This document shows, piece after piece, positions 1 through 15,613 of a stretch of DNA of 64,000 nt. The first letter of the stretch is position 1. Each line of letters opens with the position of its first letter. The stretch is from Beroe forskalii. Taxonomy: Eukaryota > Ctenophora > Nuda > Beroida > Beroidae. Both the position numbers and the translations under genes were made by a program. The notes under the pieces are model-generated. The model did not search any database. It was not told the origin of the DNA and saw nothing but the letters and a program-made list of their open reading frames with translations. The stretch is from NCBI GenBank assembly GCA_011033025.1, contig WFMF01000130.1, forward strand, positions 248,001 to 312,000, written 5' to 3'.

Positions 1-2097
1 TTGTACTGGAATATCTGAGAGAAATCGTTACTGAGGGTGCTTTGTACTGGAATATCTGGAGAGAAATTGTTACAGAGGGTGCTTTGTACTGAATATCTGA
101 GGGAAATCGTTACTGAGGGGCTTTGTACTGGAATATCTGAAAGAAATCGTTACTGAGGGTGCTTTGTACTGGAATATCTGAGAGAAATCGTTACTGAGGG
201 CGCTTTGTATTGGAATATCTGAGAGAAATCGTTACAGAGGGTGCCGCTTTGTACTGGAATATCTGAGAGAAATTGTTACAGAGGGTGCTTTGTACTGGAA
301 TATCTGGGGAAATGGTTACTGAGGGCGCTTTTGTACTGGAATATCTGAGGAAATCGTTACTGAGGGTGCTTTGTAATGGAATATCTGAGAGAAATCGGTA
401 CTGAGGGTGCTTTTCAGTGGAATATCTGAGGAATCGTTACTGAGGGCGCTTTGTACTGGAATATCTGAAAGAAATCGTTACTGAGGATGCTTTGTACTGG
501 AATATCTGAGAGAAATCGTTACGGAGGGCGCTTTGTAATGGAGTATCTGAGAGAAATCGTTACTGAGGACGCTTTGTAATGGAATATCTGAGAGAAATCG
601 TTACTGAGGGTGCTTTGTACTGGAATATCTGAGAGAAATCGTTACTGAGGGTGCTTTGTACTGGAATATCTGAGAGAAATCGTTACTGAGGGCGCTTTGT
701 ACTGGAATATCTGAGAGAAATCGTTACAGAGGGGGCTTTGTACTGGAATATCTGAGAGAAATCGTTACTGAGGGCGTTTTGTACTGGAATATCTGAGAGA
801 AATCGTTACAGAGGGGGCTTTGTACTGGAATATCTGAGAGAAATCGTTACTGAGGGGGCTTTGTACTGGAATATCTGAGAGAAATCGTTACAGACGGTGC
901 TTTGTACTGGAATATCTGAGAGAAATCGTTACTGAGGACGCTTTGTAATGGAATATCTGAGAGAAATCGTTACTGAGGGGGATTTGTACTGGAATATCTG
1001 AGAGAAATAGTTACTGAGGATGCTTTGTACTGTAATATCTGAGAGAAATCGTTACTGAGGGTGCTTTGTACTGGAATATCTGAGAGAAATCGTTACTGAG
1101 ATCGCTTTGTATTGTAATATCTGAGAGAAATCGTTTCTGAGGGTGCTTTGTACTGGAATATCTGAGAGAAATCGTTACTGAGGGTGCTTTGTACTGGAAT
1201 ATCTGAGAGAAATCGTTACTGAGGGCGCTTTGTACTGGAATATCTGAGGGAAATCGTTACTGAGGGGGCTTTGTACTGGAATATTTGAGAGAAATTGTTA
1301 CTGAGGGCGCTTTGTACTGGAATATCTGAGAGAAATCGTTACTGAGTGTGCTTTGTACTGGAATATCTGAGAGAAATCGTTACTGAGGGCGCTTTGTTCT
1401 GGAATATCTGAGAGAAATCGTTACTGAGGGGGCTTTGTACTGGAATATCTGAGAGAAATCGTTACAGAGGGCGCTTTGTACTGGAATACTGGAATACTGG
1501 AATATCTGAGAGAAATCGTTACTGAGGGTGCTTTGTACTGGAATATCTGAGGGAAATCGTTACTGAGGGTGCTTTGTACTGGAATATCTGAGAGAAATCG
1601 TTACTGAGGGGGCTTTGTACTGGAATATCTGAGAGAAATCGTTACTGAGGGCGCTTTGTACTGGAATATCTGAGAGAAATCGTTACTGAGGGTGCTTTGT
1701 ACTGGAATATCTGAGAGAATTCGTAACTGAGGGGGCTTTGTACAGGAATATCTGAGAGAAATCGTTACTGAGGGTGATTTGTAGTGGAATATCTGAGAGA
1801 AATCGTTACTGAGGATGCTTTGTTCTGGAATATCTGAGAGAATTCGTAACTGAGGGCGCTTTGTAGTGGAATATCTAAGAGAAATCGTTACTGAGGGTGC
1901 TTTCTACTGGAATATCTGAGAGAAATCGTTACTGAGGATGCTTTGTACTGGAATATCTGAGAGAAATCGTTACTGAGGGGGCTTTGTACTGGAATATCTG
2001 AGAGATTTCGTTACTGAGGGGGCTTTGTACTGGAATATCTGTAAGAAATCGTTACTGAGGGGGCTTAGTACTGAAGAAGTCGTTACTGAGGGGCTTA
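1..2097 (-). repeat. Satellite A, copy 1 (41-bp minisatellite)
   Basis: About 51 head-to-tail units of 41 bp run from the window edge to about 2097, with point variants and small indels. One local triplication of ACTGGAAT lies near 1480. Read on the minus strand, each unit holds a pyrimidine tract, a CAG, and then ATATTCCAGTACAAAGCGCC. This equals the 3' splice site and exon start seen intact at 19199 in copy 2. The matching exon of copy 1 would lie left of position 1. The array ends in the same degenerate units as the array at 19200-22490, so the two are duplicates. Confidence 0.97.
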
Positions 2098-4079
2098 GTA
2101 TCAGAGGTTACTTTTACAAATATCCAAAAATAACAACAGTTTTCGGTCATTTGGCCTAACTAGACATTTTGCCTAACACTGGCTCTAAAGTGCGTGAGCC
2201 GTGAATTTTAGGTGTAAGGCCAAAATTCCCAGTTAGGCCAAATGACCTATAATATTATATAATGACCTACTAATCCCATCGACCCATCATGCAGTTAAGC
2301 TAGGCTGCTTTGATTGGTACTCAAGTACTGAGAAGGTTAGCGGGCAGAGTTTGCACTTTACCTCATTGAAGACTGGATCAGAGGACTTTTTCTTTGTTTT
2401 AGTTTTCCGCTTCGCAGTTTTACTCGGTCAGGTAATAAATACGTTTTCACGTAGCTGAAAAGAAAACCAATAATGTTCAGTGCTATAAAAGGAATTGATA
2501 TTGTATTAGATGTATTGTTGTGATATGGAGACAGGAGAATAAATATAACTCCCAATCCTTGCATAAATTTGACCCAGAATTGATATTTGACTTCTGATAA
2601 CCTGGTAATTACTTTGACACCTGATAAGAAACACAAATGTCACAACCCAAATGTCACAACACCAATATATTCTCCTGATTGCCACTTCAGAATGTTTGAT
2701 CTTTTAATCCACCTATTTGACGCAAATCTCTCCATTGTTTGACGTCAATCTGTCATTTCTCTCAAGCTCCACAGTCCTTATACACACGCATACTATTATG
2801 CCATTATGGTATGGTGTACCTGGCACCCCTATTCTACTGCTACATTGCGAATATATACCGGCCCTTAGAGACAGCGCACAGACTTGACACTGAAAAGAAG
2901 AAGAAGATACTGGGGATGCTCCTCAGGGAGGCTCTCTCATTGACTCATTGGTCAGCATTGCTAATCAGATACATTATGCCATGGATTATAGCAAACTAGA
3001 AAAGCCCGTCGGGCCTGCTAGATAATACAGAACCAAATAATAAGCTCAGAAATAGTTTATATTATGAAGGAGCAAAATTTAACATTATTCGTGGGTTACT
3101 TTTTGTAATGCTGGACCGGGCAAGTTTTGATTATTATGATTTGCTCTTGTATGATGAAGCTAAATCTGAAAATTTAAACCGAGTATCGTAATCATACTGA
3201 ACGTTGAATTAAACATTGATTCACGCCAAGAGCAGTCTTCTAAATTCGCTATGTGCTATGCCCAAATTCGATTAAATTTGATTTTGCTTTTGGTCAACCT
3301 TAAATTGGTCTAAGTTCACATTTTTCCGTTATCATCAACTCAGCATTGTTTTAAATCGACCGACGTCTACCACAGATTTATGAAGAGATATTTATTTATA
3401 CCACGATGCCAGCCATATCCGCCCCTTATCTACCGATCTTGAATTTCAAATGCAAGACACGTCATTGACATTCTTTCAAACGCTATAATGCAGCAGTCAA
3501 CAACGTATCAGAAAGCACTCCCATAGAACTGATCATAATCTGCACGTGCAAAAATTTGGTTCCCATAGCAACGGCGCGACTTAGCCCAGCTTAGCCTTCG
3601 TTTCTCTTGATATTTTCTTGGCAAGCTTAAATTTAATTCGGTGCGGAAGCACAAACAAACATTATTCACGTGCTCTTACGAAATTATTATTAAGATGCCG
3701 CAAGATTATGGAGGGGATGATAGATTTCATAGCATGACGTAGCATGATTAGTAATTAGTGAGTTAGGAGGCTCCATCTTGTCAGCAAGTTAAGAAAGAAA
3801 GATTGTCAGCAAGTTAAGAAAGTAAGATTGTCAGCAAGTTAAGAAAGAAAGAAGCTCATGATTAATGCATGGACCTGCCCCAAATGAGGAATACAGACAA
3901 CAGTGTCTGATGTGTCTCAGGTAAGTATGTAAATTATGAAACATGTTTCACAACATGAATGTATGACGCATTCGCTTGATAGGATTGGCCAATATATATA
4001 ATCAACATAATGATAGAGCTGTGACCGGCTGTGACATAATTGAACATAACTACATAACTACATAATGCCAACAAATGGC
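2098..4079. other. SYTL copy 1 intron sequence
   Basis: Apart from the exon at 2362-2454, this stretch is intron. It matches 22500-23700 closely, except that about 3000-3694 is absent from the second copy. That 0.69-kb indel starts after a shared ATTATAGCAAA and ends at a shared ATGCCGCAAGATTATG; I see no clear terminal repeat, so it could be an insertion here or a deletion there. At about 3778-3855 there are three tandem copies of a 25-28 bp unit containing GTCAGCAAGTTAAGAAAG; the other copy has two. The plus-strand ORF at 2739-2999 also occurs in copy 2, but only as duplicated DNA. Confidence 0.7.
2362..2454 (-). pseudogene. SYTL copy 1, C2A exon with 1-bp frameshift
   Basis: Minus-strand exon bounded by a TTTTCAG acceptor and a GAG|GTAAAG donor. 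It encodes the C2A segment YVKTYLLPDR that is typical of synaptotagmin-like proteins. The exon has 93 bp against 94 bp at 22739-22832. One C is missing from the CTCCGG run near 2424, so the frame shifts right after LLPDR and the conserved basic stretch and DPVFNE motif are lost. Either this copy is broken or the base is an assembly error. The splice signals and the rest of the exon are almost identical to copy 2. Confidence 0.75.
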
Positions 4080-4698
4080 TCCCCACTGAGTGAGTTAATG
4101 GCATGATGCCAACTAATAACTCCCCACTGAGTGAGTTAATGGCATGATGCCAACTAATAACTCACCACTGAGTGAGTTAATGGCATGATGCCAACTAATA
4201 ACTCCCCACTGAGTGAGTTAATGGCATGATGCCAGCAAACAACTCACCACTGAGTGAGTTAATGGCATGATGCCAACTAATAACTCCCCACTGAGTGAGT
4301 TAATGGCATGATGCCAGCAAACAACTCACCACTGAGTGAGTTAATGGCATGATGCCAGCAAACAACTCACCACTGAGTTAGTTAATGGCATGATGCCAAC
4401 TAATAACTCCCCACTGAGTGAGTTAATGGCATGATGCCAGCAAACAACTCACCACTGAGTGAGTTAATGGCATGATGCCAACTAATAACTCACCACTGAG
4501 TGAGTTAATGGCATGATGCCAGCAAACAACTCACCACTGAGTTAGTTAATGGCATGATGCCAGCAAACAACTCACCACTGAGTGAGTTAATGGCATGATG
4601 CCAGCAAACAACTCACCACTGAGTTAGTTAATGGCATGATGCCAGCAAACAACTCACCACTGAGTGAGTTAATGGCATGATGCCAGCAAATAACTCAC
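4080..4698 (-). repeat. Satellite B, copy 1 (41-bp minisatellite)
   Basis: About 15 tandem 41-bp units with the palindrome GGCATGATGCC and the dyad TAACTCA/TGAGTTA. On the minus strand each unit reads CACTCAGTGGTGAGTTATT, a 5' splice site like the donor of the exon that begins at 4699. The array directly abuts that donor. Two sub-types alternate (CAACTAATAACTC and CAGCAAACAACTC). Confidence 0.96.
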
Positions 4699-4840
4699 CA
4701 TTGAGGGGGGTTGCCATCGACCCCGCACAGGTTCCTGGCCTCGTTGACGTGCACATCGAGGGTGCTGACTTGCTGGTTGTACACGAGGCCTATACAGAGC
4801 TCCCCAAATATCTGCCTGTCTTTGGTGTTCGCTTTTATCA
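4699..4840 (-). CDS. SYTL copy 1, exon entering C2A
   Basis: 142-bp minus-strand exon, phase 1 in and phase 2 out, with acceptor CCGACAG and donor CAATG|GTGAGT. It encodes the start of a C2 domain: GELCIGLVYNQQVSTLDVHV, then NEARNLCGVDGNPP. The same exon occurs at 26318-26459. The two copies differ here by two third-position changes (AAC/AAT and CTG/CTT), both silent. Plus-strand ORFs over this stretch are shadows. Its donor is the first donor-like site of satellite B. Confidence 0.8.
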
Positions 4841-5196
4841 CTGTCGGGGGAGTGGGGGTTGTAGACTTTGATTTGATGATATTGAAAACTTCAAAATTGT
4901 AATTTGCATAATATATAATTGTTACCCACTATACGAACTATAATAACTGTTTGTGGAAAAATATAAAACTTAAGAAGTAGAAGAGATAATACAGTTCCAC
5001 TGCACCAAATAAAGGTGCCAAAATAACGCACCCGCGAGATTTTACGACTTTCCTGTTCTCGCGCACAACACTTCACATATAATTTGAGACGGTCGTCTGG
5101 TCAGTTTTTCCATGAAACTCGTTCGAGTGTTGCGCACGAAGACCAAGATAACTTGAAGGAAATTACACTTCTTGAAGGAAACTACAATAATACTTA

Positions 5197-5221
5197 GGTA
5201 CTGGTGGGTTACAATACTCAC
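5197..5221 (-). repeat. Satellite C, copy 1 (minimal, about two units)
   Basis: Just after the donor of the exon ending at 5222, the 20-bp unit ACCAGTGAGTATTGTAACCC occurs once, followed by a partial second CCCACCAGTA. In copy 2 the same spot carries about 40 units (26697-27507). This looks like the seed state of that expansion. Confidence 0.8.
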
Positions 5222-5300
5222 TGGTGGGTGATGGGGAGATGCTCTCACAGGACATGTTGCTAGAGGAAGCTCCAGCGGACATAGCAGTGGCATCCTCGTG
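5222..5300 (-). CDS. SYTL copy 1, linker exon
   Basis: 79-bp minus-strand exon, phase 0 in and phase 1 out, with acceptor CTATTTCAG and donor CCACCA|GTGAGT. It encodes a Ser-rich linker (HEDATAMSAGASSSN...) just before the C2A domain. The exon at 27508-27586 differs by four changes, all silent (AGC/AGT twice, TGT/TGC, CCA/CCT). This supports real coding use in both copies or in both alleles. Confidence 0.75.
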
Positions 5301-5379
5301 CTGAAATAGAGAGGTGAGCACTCTCTGATGTGAGTCATGTTGTGATATATGGGGGGCATTCATGAGGATTAGCTGTCAC

Positions 5380-5685
5380 CCATCCTTTTATATCCCGAAA
5401 GTTTTGCTTCTATTTACTTATTTACTTCAACAGCTGTACAGCCAATGACAGGAATCGAAGGATCAAAGTAATCAAGCCAGTGACGGTTAAGGAAGTGTAA
5501 TCCATACTTTCGTCGCCCGAGACTTCGCTGCAATGGGCATCTCCTCATTTAACCCTCCCGTACAGTTTCCTGTACGCTCGGCTGAGTGAACCGTCGGGTT
5601 GCATAGGCTCGAGATAAATCTCTCACCCTTAGCTCAGTGGCGCTGGCAGGGATTCGAACTCAGGATCTTTCAATCCTGTGCTCAT
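5380..5685 (-). mobile_element. tRNA-derived SINE-like element, cut by the gap
   Basis: Matches 27690-27990 but stops at the N gap. The minus-strand B-box-like GAGTTCGAATCC is present at about 5655-5666. The tRNA-like 5' half with the A box would fall in the gap. The rest is a 200-250 bp tRNA-unrelated body. Confidence 0.5.
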
Positions 5686-5785
5686 NNNNNNNNNNNNNNN
5701 NNNNNNNNNNNNNNNNNNNNNNNNNNNNNNNNNNNNNNNNNNNNNNNNNNNNNNNNNNNNNNNNNNNNNNNNNNNNNNNNNNNNN
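5686..5785. other. Scaffold gap of 100 N
   Basis: Exactly 100 undetermined bases, a conventional placeholder for a gap of unknown size. Sequence left of it matches SYTL copy 2 up to about 27965. Sequence right of it does not continue that match (copy 2 goes on to a SYTL exon at 28017), so the join is not collinear with copy 2. Confidence 0.99.
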
Positions 5786-6653
5786 GGTTACCTGAAATGA
5801 TATATGGTGTAAATTAAAGATTGTTGTGGTGATGTTTATAGCTATGCTTATAGCATGCTTTTCGAATAACTATGTAGGTAAAGCATAATCAAGACAATTT
5901 GTCGGACTTGAACACGTTAAATAATAGCGTTTCTTATTATGAAACAGGCTCTGGCAGCCAATCGCCCAATCTATGCAGCCCTGTCTCTCCGTCGTTATTT
6001 GTACCTCAATGTGATTACTCAGTTAAATGAGCATAAATTAATGATAAACAAGCTTTCAAATTTGCTTTTTGGATATCAGACGGTGATCAGACTATTTGAA
6101 GGTAGACAAGGTACAACAGCTTCAAATTTTTACAGCATAAGATTGTAACAATATCCAGATCTGTCATGATTCTTCAAACACAAGGAAATATTATTATACA
6201 GGATATGATTCGAAAAACATCGGACTTCCTGATCAGAAAACAGATGCATTGTCTCCCACGTCGAGACTGCTTAGAAAATGAAAAACGCTTCTTGATCAAC
6301 TTGAAGCTCATTTCTCTCTCATATTTTGTCCCGCTTGGCAGTTAAGTCGAGTGTTTCAACAAGCAAAGTACTTATACTTGATATACTTTGAAGTAGAGAG
6401 TTTGGGTTAAGGTGGAATCACTATACCTCAGGTCCTCTGCCGTCCTGTCTCTAATTCGTGAGTACCTTTCAGCAGATGAATCGTCCTGCGTTCGAGGACT
6501 ATCTGTCTCTGAGAACGCGCTGAGTTGCGCGCGCGTCCAGCGTCTCCTACTGCCCTCTGATTGGCCCATGTTACGTCACGCGCTGGTCACGTGCGCGGCA
6601 GCTCGAAGAGTCACCAAGCAGTCCGCCAATTTCTAATACGCGGAGTATAACTA
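5786..6653. promoter_or_regulatory. No gene; CpG-rich promoter-like patch at about 6480-6620
   Basis: I see no convincing exon. Between about 6480 and 6620 the sequence is unusually rich in CpG and holds, close together, an inverted CCAAT box (GATTGG), a CRE-like TTACGTCAC and an E-box TCACGTGC. This is a typical make-up for a housekeeping promoter. No TATA box or downstream first exon could be identified, so this rests on composition and motif clustering only. The plus ORF at 6412-6636 over it does not look like a protein. Confidence 0.3.
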
Positions 6654-8007
6654 ACAGTTTTCAGTGATAGGATGTAGCAGGCATGGATCCAAGGGGGCGT
6701 GCTGGGGGCATGCGCATGCCCCCAAACGAAAATTTGGAGGCGTGCTCTGGGCGTGCAATTCAAAAAATTTGAAATAAAAATCAACATTAGAATTGAAAAT
6801 AAAGTCCGAAAATGGACTAGAAAAGTTATGAAAATCAATGATATTATTTGAAAACAAGTTTATGAATGGTACAGGTACAAAAACTAAGATGAAGTTCTTT
6901 AATGACAATCAATTTCGTCGTTCTAAGACTTTCTTCAGGTCTCAAATTTGATTGTATAAATCAAATTTGAGACCTTTAAGATGTCGTAGAACGACGAAAT
7001 TGATTGTCATTAAAAGATTAAAGAACCACATTGTTTAGTTTTGTACCTGTACCATTGAGTCAAAAGAGAATAAACACATCAATTGCAATCATGCGAGTCT
7101 TATTCAACGACCCAATCCGTGAAATCAATTCCAAGAAAGAATGAATAGTCTTATTTGTCAAGTATCGATAGCATCAATTATCAATAGTATTCCTCATGGG
7201 TATATAGATGGTAAAATTGTGTACGACAACAATGATGTAGATGCTGACATGAAAACAGTGAAAAAATTCTATTGAGGTGACATTCCTTGACGCCCCACAC
7301 CTCTGGCTTCTGGGGGCTGCCGCCCCCAGACCCCTGCTTTTCTTTCTCTTCATTTTAATTAATATATTTAGTGAAATTGTGTACAACAAAAGGGATGGAG
7401 CTGTTGAGATGAAAACAAGGCAAAAACCCTATTGAGGTGACAATTCTTGACACTCCACACCTCTGGCTTCTGGGGGCTGCCACCCCCAGACCCCAGCTGT
7501 TCTTTCTTTTGATTTTTAATATATTTAGTGAAATTATGTACGGCAAAAAAGATGGAGCTTTTGAGATAAAAAAAAGTGCAAAGATCATATTGAGGTGACA
7601 TTTCTTTACACTCCAGACCTCTGGCTTCTGGGGGCTGCCGCCCCCAGACCCCTGCTAGCGCTAATACATACTTGAATTATTTTTACATTCAGAAAACGTC
7701 ATTTTTGCAAATGAAGCACCGCGAGGGCTTAAATTTGCACACCCCAAAAATTCTGGGCTGGATCCATGTCAATAACTATAAGCAATGAATAATTCCCTGT
7801 TCTAGATTAGCTTCACAATGAGAGCCTTTTTAACTTCTAATATATTAGAATAATTACTTTAGCTTATGAAATATCAAAAAAGAAGCAAATTTTGCAAACT
7901 GCTTGATTTGCTCACAAAATATAGTCAATTTCTTGAGCGAAGCGAGCGGGCTGCAAAATGGGAAAAATTTCTGGTTCGGGGGAAATTTTTTATTTTTTGG
8001 ATATGGG
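6654..8007 (+). mobile_element. Non-autonomous transposon-like element, truncated copy
   Basis: This is the reverse complement of most of the element at 24198-25758. The end TTTTTGGATATGGG at 7994-8007 is one terminal inverted repeat. The other end (about 190 bp) is missing at 6654. Inside are a long hairpin at about 6880-7050 (arms with AATTTCGTCGTTCTA and CAAATTTGAGACCT) and three tandem ~120-bp degenerate units at about 7255-7660. Each unit holds CTCTGGCTTCTGGGGGCTGC and a nearby inverted GCCCCCAGACCC. The short ORFs here sit in the repeat units and are not genes. Confidence 0.75.
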
Positions 8008-9043
8008 TCCATAGGTCCAACATTGCCCATGCGAGGCCTCGGAGCAAAAATGGCGTCCAAAAATCGAAATTTTACCTGGATGAGATGGAGCTCAGCTTTT
8101 GATTGCATTCGATTCGTCTCGACGAGCTGATCATTTTAGTGTATTTGTTTGTCAAAATCGGATGAAAAATGGCCAAGTTATGCCCATGCGAAGAGCGTGC
8201 ACTAAAGTGGCAGTTGGCCTATTTTGGGCCTAAAGATGGCCATTTTGGCCACATTTTTGGAGATATGCGCTTCAAACTTGTTTTGCCCATCAAAATTGAT
8301 GGGCAAACCAATTTTTAAGTGAATTGGACCTTATTTCCATTTTTCAATGTTTCTCCATGAAATTTTCAGAATCGCTTCGAAACTAAATTTTGCACTTAAG
8401 TTACTAAGCGAAATTTTGATTTTGGCCTCCAAAAAATTTTTATGCCCATGAGAGCCAAAATCCCCGGGGATTTTGGCTCTCATGGGCATAAAAATAAATT
8501 TTTTGGAGTGAAAACTCAAAATTTTGCTTAGTAACTTAAGTGCAAAATTTAGTTTCGAAGCGATTCTGAAAATTTCATTGAGAAACAATGAAAAATGGAA
8601 AAGTTATAACGAAAAGTAGAAAGTCAATTTGGGCAAAAGCGTTATCTGAGATATCGTTATCAGCGATTTAGTGGATTTTTGAAGGTTTTTATGGGCTAAA
8701 ATGGCCAAATGAAGTCCAATTCACTTAAAAATTGGTTTGCCCATCAATTTTGACCTAAATGATGGGCAAAACAAGTTTGAAGCTCATATCTCCAAAAATG
8801 TGGCCAAAATGGCCATCTTTAGGCCCAAAATAGGCCAACTGCCACTTTGGCGTGCGCGCTTCACATGGCATAACTTGGCCATTTTTCATCCGATTTTGAC
8901 AAACAAATACACTAAAATGATCAGCTCGTCGAGACGAATCGAATGCAATCAAAAGCTAAGCTCTATCTCCATCGGGTAAAATTTCGATTTTTGGACGCCA
9001 TTTTTGCTCCGAGGCCTCACATGGGCAATGTTGGACCTATGGA
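8008..9043. mobile_element. 1.04-kb foldback element (giant inverted repeat)
   Basis: The outer arms pair: TCCATAGGTCCAACATTGCC at 8008 is matched by its complement ending at 9043. Pairing continues inward through about 8330 and about 8710 with scattered mismatches. A second nested inverted repeat fills about 8335-8590. At its centre, 8437-8465 and 8466-8494 form a perfect 29-bp palindrome with no spacer around CCCCGGGG. A related diverged sequence begins at 41908. No ORF of note. The element lies just upstream of the first BCAS3 exon seen here. Confidence 0.85.
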
Positions 9044-9196
9044 CTCAAGACTACCGTCAAAATGTTGGTACACGCCCTGGCCATCCTGGCCAACTCCTAT
9101 CTCAAATTCGTGTTTTCCAAAATGTGAGGGGTGAACCCCCCCCCCCTTAAAACTTTAAAAGATAGTCACTTATTAACCGCGTACCCGGGCGTCCAG

Positions 9197-13301
<4,105 letters not shown>

Positions 13302-13309
13302 TGATAATA

Positions 13310-15310
13310 CACTTTGAGTTATGTACTTTGAGTACTGTATGCTGTGTACTTTGAGTAATGTACTCTGTGTACTTTAAGTAATGTACTCTGTGTACTTTGA
13401 GTAATGTACTCTGTGTACTTTGAGTAATGTACTCTGTGTACTTTGAGTAATGTACTCTGTGTACTTTGAGTAATGTACTCTGTGTACTTTGAGTAATGTA
13501 CTCTGTGTACTTTGAGTAATGTACTCTGTGTACTTTGAGTAATGTACTCTGTGTACTTTAAGTAATGTACTCTGTGTACTTTGAGTATTGTACTCTGTGT
13601 ACTTTGAGTAATGTACTCTGTGTACTTTGAGTAATGTACTCTGTGTACTTTGAGTAATGTACTCTGTGTACTTTGAGTAATGTACTCTGTGTACTTTGAG
13701 TAATGTACTCTGTGTACTTTGAGTAATGTACTCTGTGTACTTTGAGTAATGTACTCTGTGTACTTTGAGTGTAATATTCTGTGTACTTTGAGTAATGTAC
13801 TCTGTGTACTTTGAGTAATGTACTCTGTGTACTTTGAGTAATGTACTCTGTGTACTTTGAGTAATGTACTCTGTGTACTTTGAGTAATGTACTCTGTGTA
13901 CTTTGAGCACGTAATCGTACTTTGAGTAATGTGTACTTTGAGGTACTTTGGAGTAATGTACTCTGTGTACTTTGAGTAATGTACTCTGTGTACTTTGAGT
14001 AATGTACCTGTGTACTTTGAGTAATGTACTCTGTGTACTTTGAGTAACATACTCTGTAATTTTGAGTAACACTTTGAGTGTACTTGTAATGTACCTGTGT
14101 ACTTTGAGTAATGTACTCTGTGTACTTTGAGTAATGTACTCTGTACTTTAAGTAATGTAGCTCTGTACTTTGAGTAATGTACTGTGTACTTTGAGTAATG
14201 TACTCTGTGTACTTTGAGTAATGTATTCTGTGTACTTTGAGTAATGTACTCTGTGTACTTTGAGTAATGTACTTGTGTACTTTGAGTAATGTACCTGTGT
14301 ACTTTGAGTAATGTACTGTACTTTGAGTAATGTACTCTGTGTACTTTGAGTAATGTACTCTGTGTACTTTGAGTAATGTACTCTGTGTACTTTGAGTAAT
14401 GTACTCTGTGTAATTTTGAGTAATGTACTCTGTGTACTTTAGTACTGTACTTGTGCACTTTGAGTAATGTACTCTGTGTACTTTGAGTAATGTACTCTGT
14501 AATTTTGAGTACGTACCTGTGTACTTGAGTAACGTACCCTGTACTGAGTAATGCACCTGTGTACTTTGAGTAATGTCTGTGTACTTTGAGTAATGTACCT
14601 GTGTACTTTGGAGTAATGTACCTTGGAGTAACGTTCTGTGCAATTTTGAGCAATGTACTCTGTGTACTTGGGAGAATGCACCTGTGTACTGAGTAATGCA
14701 CTGTGTACTTTTAAGCACTGCACTTGGGCGGACACCTGTGCACTTGGAGTAACGTACCACTTTGAGTAATGCACCTGTGTACTTTGAGTAATAGTGCACC
14801 TGTACTTGAGTAACGTACCCCGTGTACTTTGAGTACGTACCTGTGTAATTTTGAGTAATACCTGTACTTTGATAATGTACCTGTGCACTTTGAGTAATGC
14901 ACCTGTGTACTTTGAGTAATGTACCTGTGTACTTGAGTGTCGTACCTTGAAAATTTTTAAGTAATGTACTCTGTGTACTTTGAGTAATGTACTCTGTGCA
15001 CTTGAGTAATGCATCTGTGTACTTGAGTAATGCACTGTGTATTTTGAGCAATGCTCTGGTACTTTGAGTACTGTACTCTGTGCACTTTGAGCACTCTGTG
15101 TAATTTGATAATGCACTGTAATTTTGAGTAATGTATACTGTGTACTTTGAGTAATGCACCTGTGCACTTTGAGACTGTACTTTGTGTACTGTGTACTTGA
15201 GTAATGTACTCTGTGCTTTGAGCACGTACCTGTGTAATTTGAGTAATGCACCTGTGTACTTTGAGTAATGTACTCCAGTAATGTTCTGGAGTAACGTACC
15301 TACCTGTGTA
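13310..15310. repeat. Long 23-bp minisatellite (GTACTTTGAGTAATGTACTC type)
   Basis: About 85 units of 23 bp. Units are nearly identical from 13370 to 13890, then increasingly scrambled by indels and by T-to-C and A-to-G changes towards 15310. Because 23 is not a multiple of three, and the unit lacks stops on the minus strand, it yields overlapping open frames of 460 and 555 codons with a 23-residue period. These are not genes. The array follows the last BCAS3 exon by about 45 bp. Confidence 0.97.
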
Positions 15311-15613
15311 CTTTGAGCAGCTCTTTCTGCCCCATTTGATTATGTTTGCTGTAGTTGACTCTGTGTGCCCGGCTCTATCTACTCCATTTGATTTAGCTAA
15401 TTGCTTGTGAATCTGTGAGCACCGGCTCCTTGTACCCCGTTTGATTATGATTGCTGCTCGTGAGCACCGGCTCTTTTTACTGCATAATGACATATCGTGC
15501 AGCCGCGGTGCAATTCATGTTATGTAAACCATCCACGCTGAATCCAATGCGCGGGATATTTTCAGCGCGCGCGATAATTAGTTACGACGCGCATCGACTA
15601 TTACCATTATGGT

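Noticed and set aside
1..2097. CRISPR array (41-bp direct repeats)
   Set aside because: No unique spacers; head-to-tail tandem units in a spliced eukaryotic gene.
2739..2999. Plus ORF shared with 23228-23413 (TEKKKKILGMLLREALSL)
   Set aside because: Shared only because the DNA is duplicated; frames diverge at both ends, with no start, splice or family evidence.
4677..4902. Plus-strand ORFs over the SYTL exon (also 26296-26484)
   Set aside because: Shadows; the minus strand gives the C2 domain with proper splice sites and silent-only differences between copies.
13319..15225. Minus-strand ORFs of 460, 555, 270 and 232 codons
   Set aside because: All are the 23-bp satellite read in different frames with a 23-residue period; several frames are open at once, so openness reflects lack of stops in the unit.
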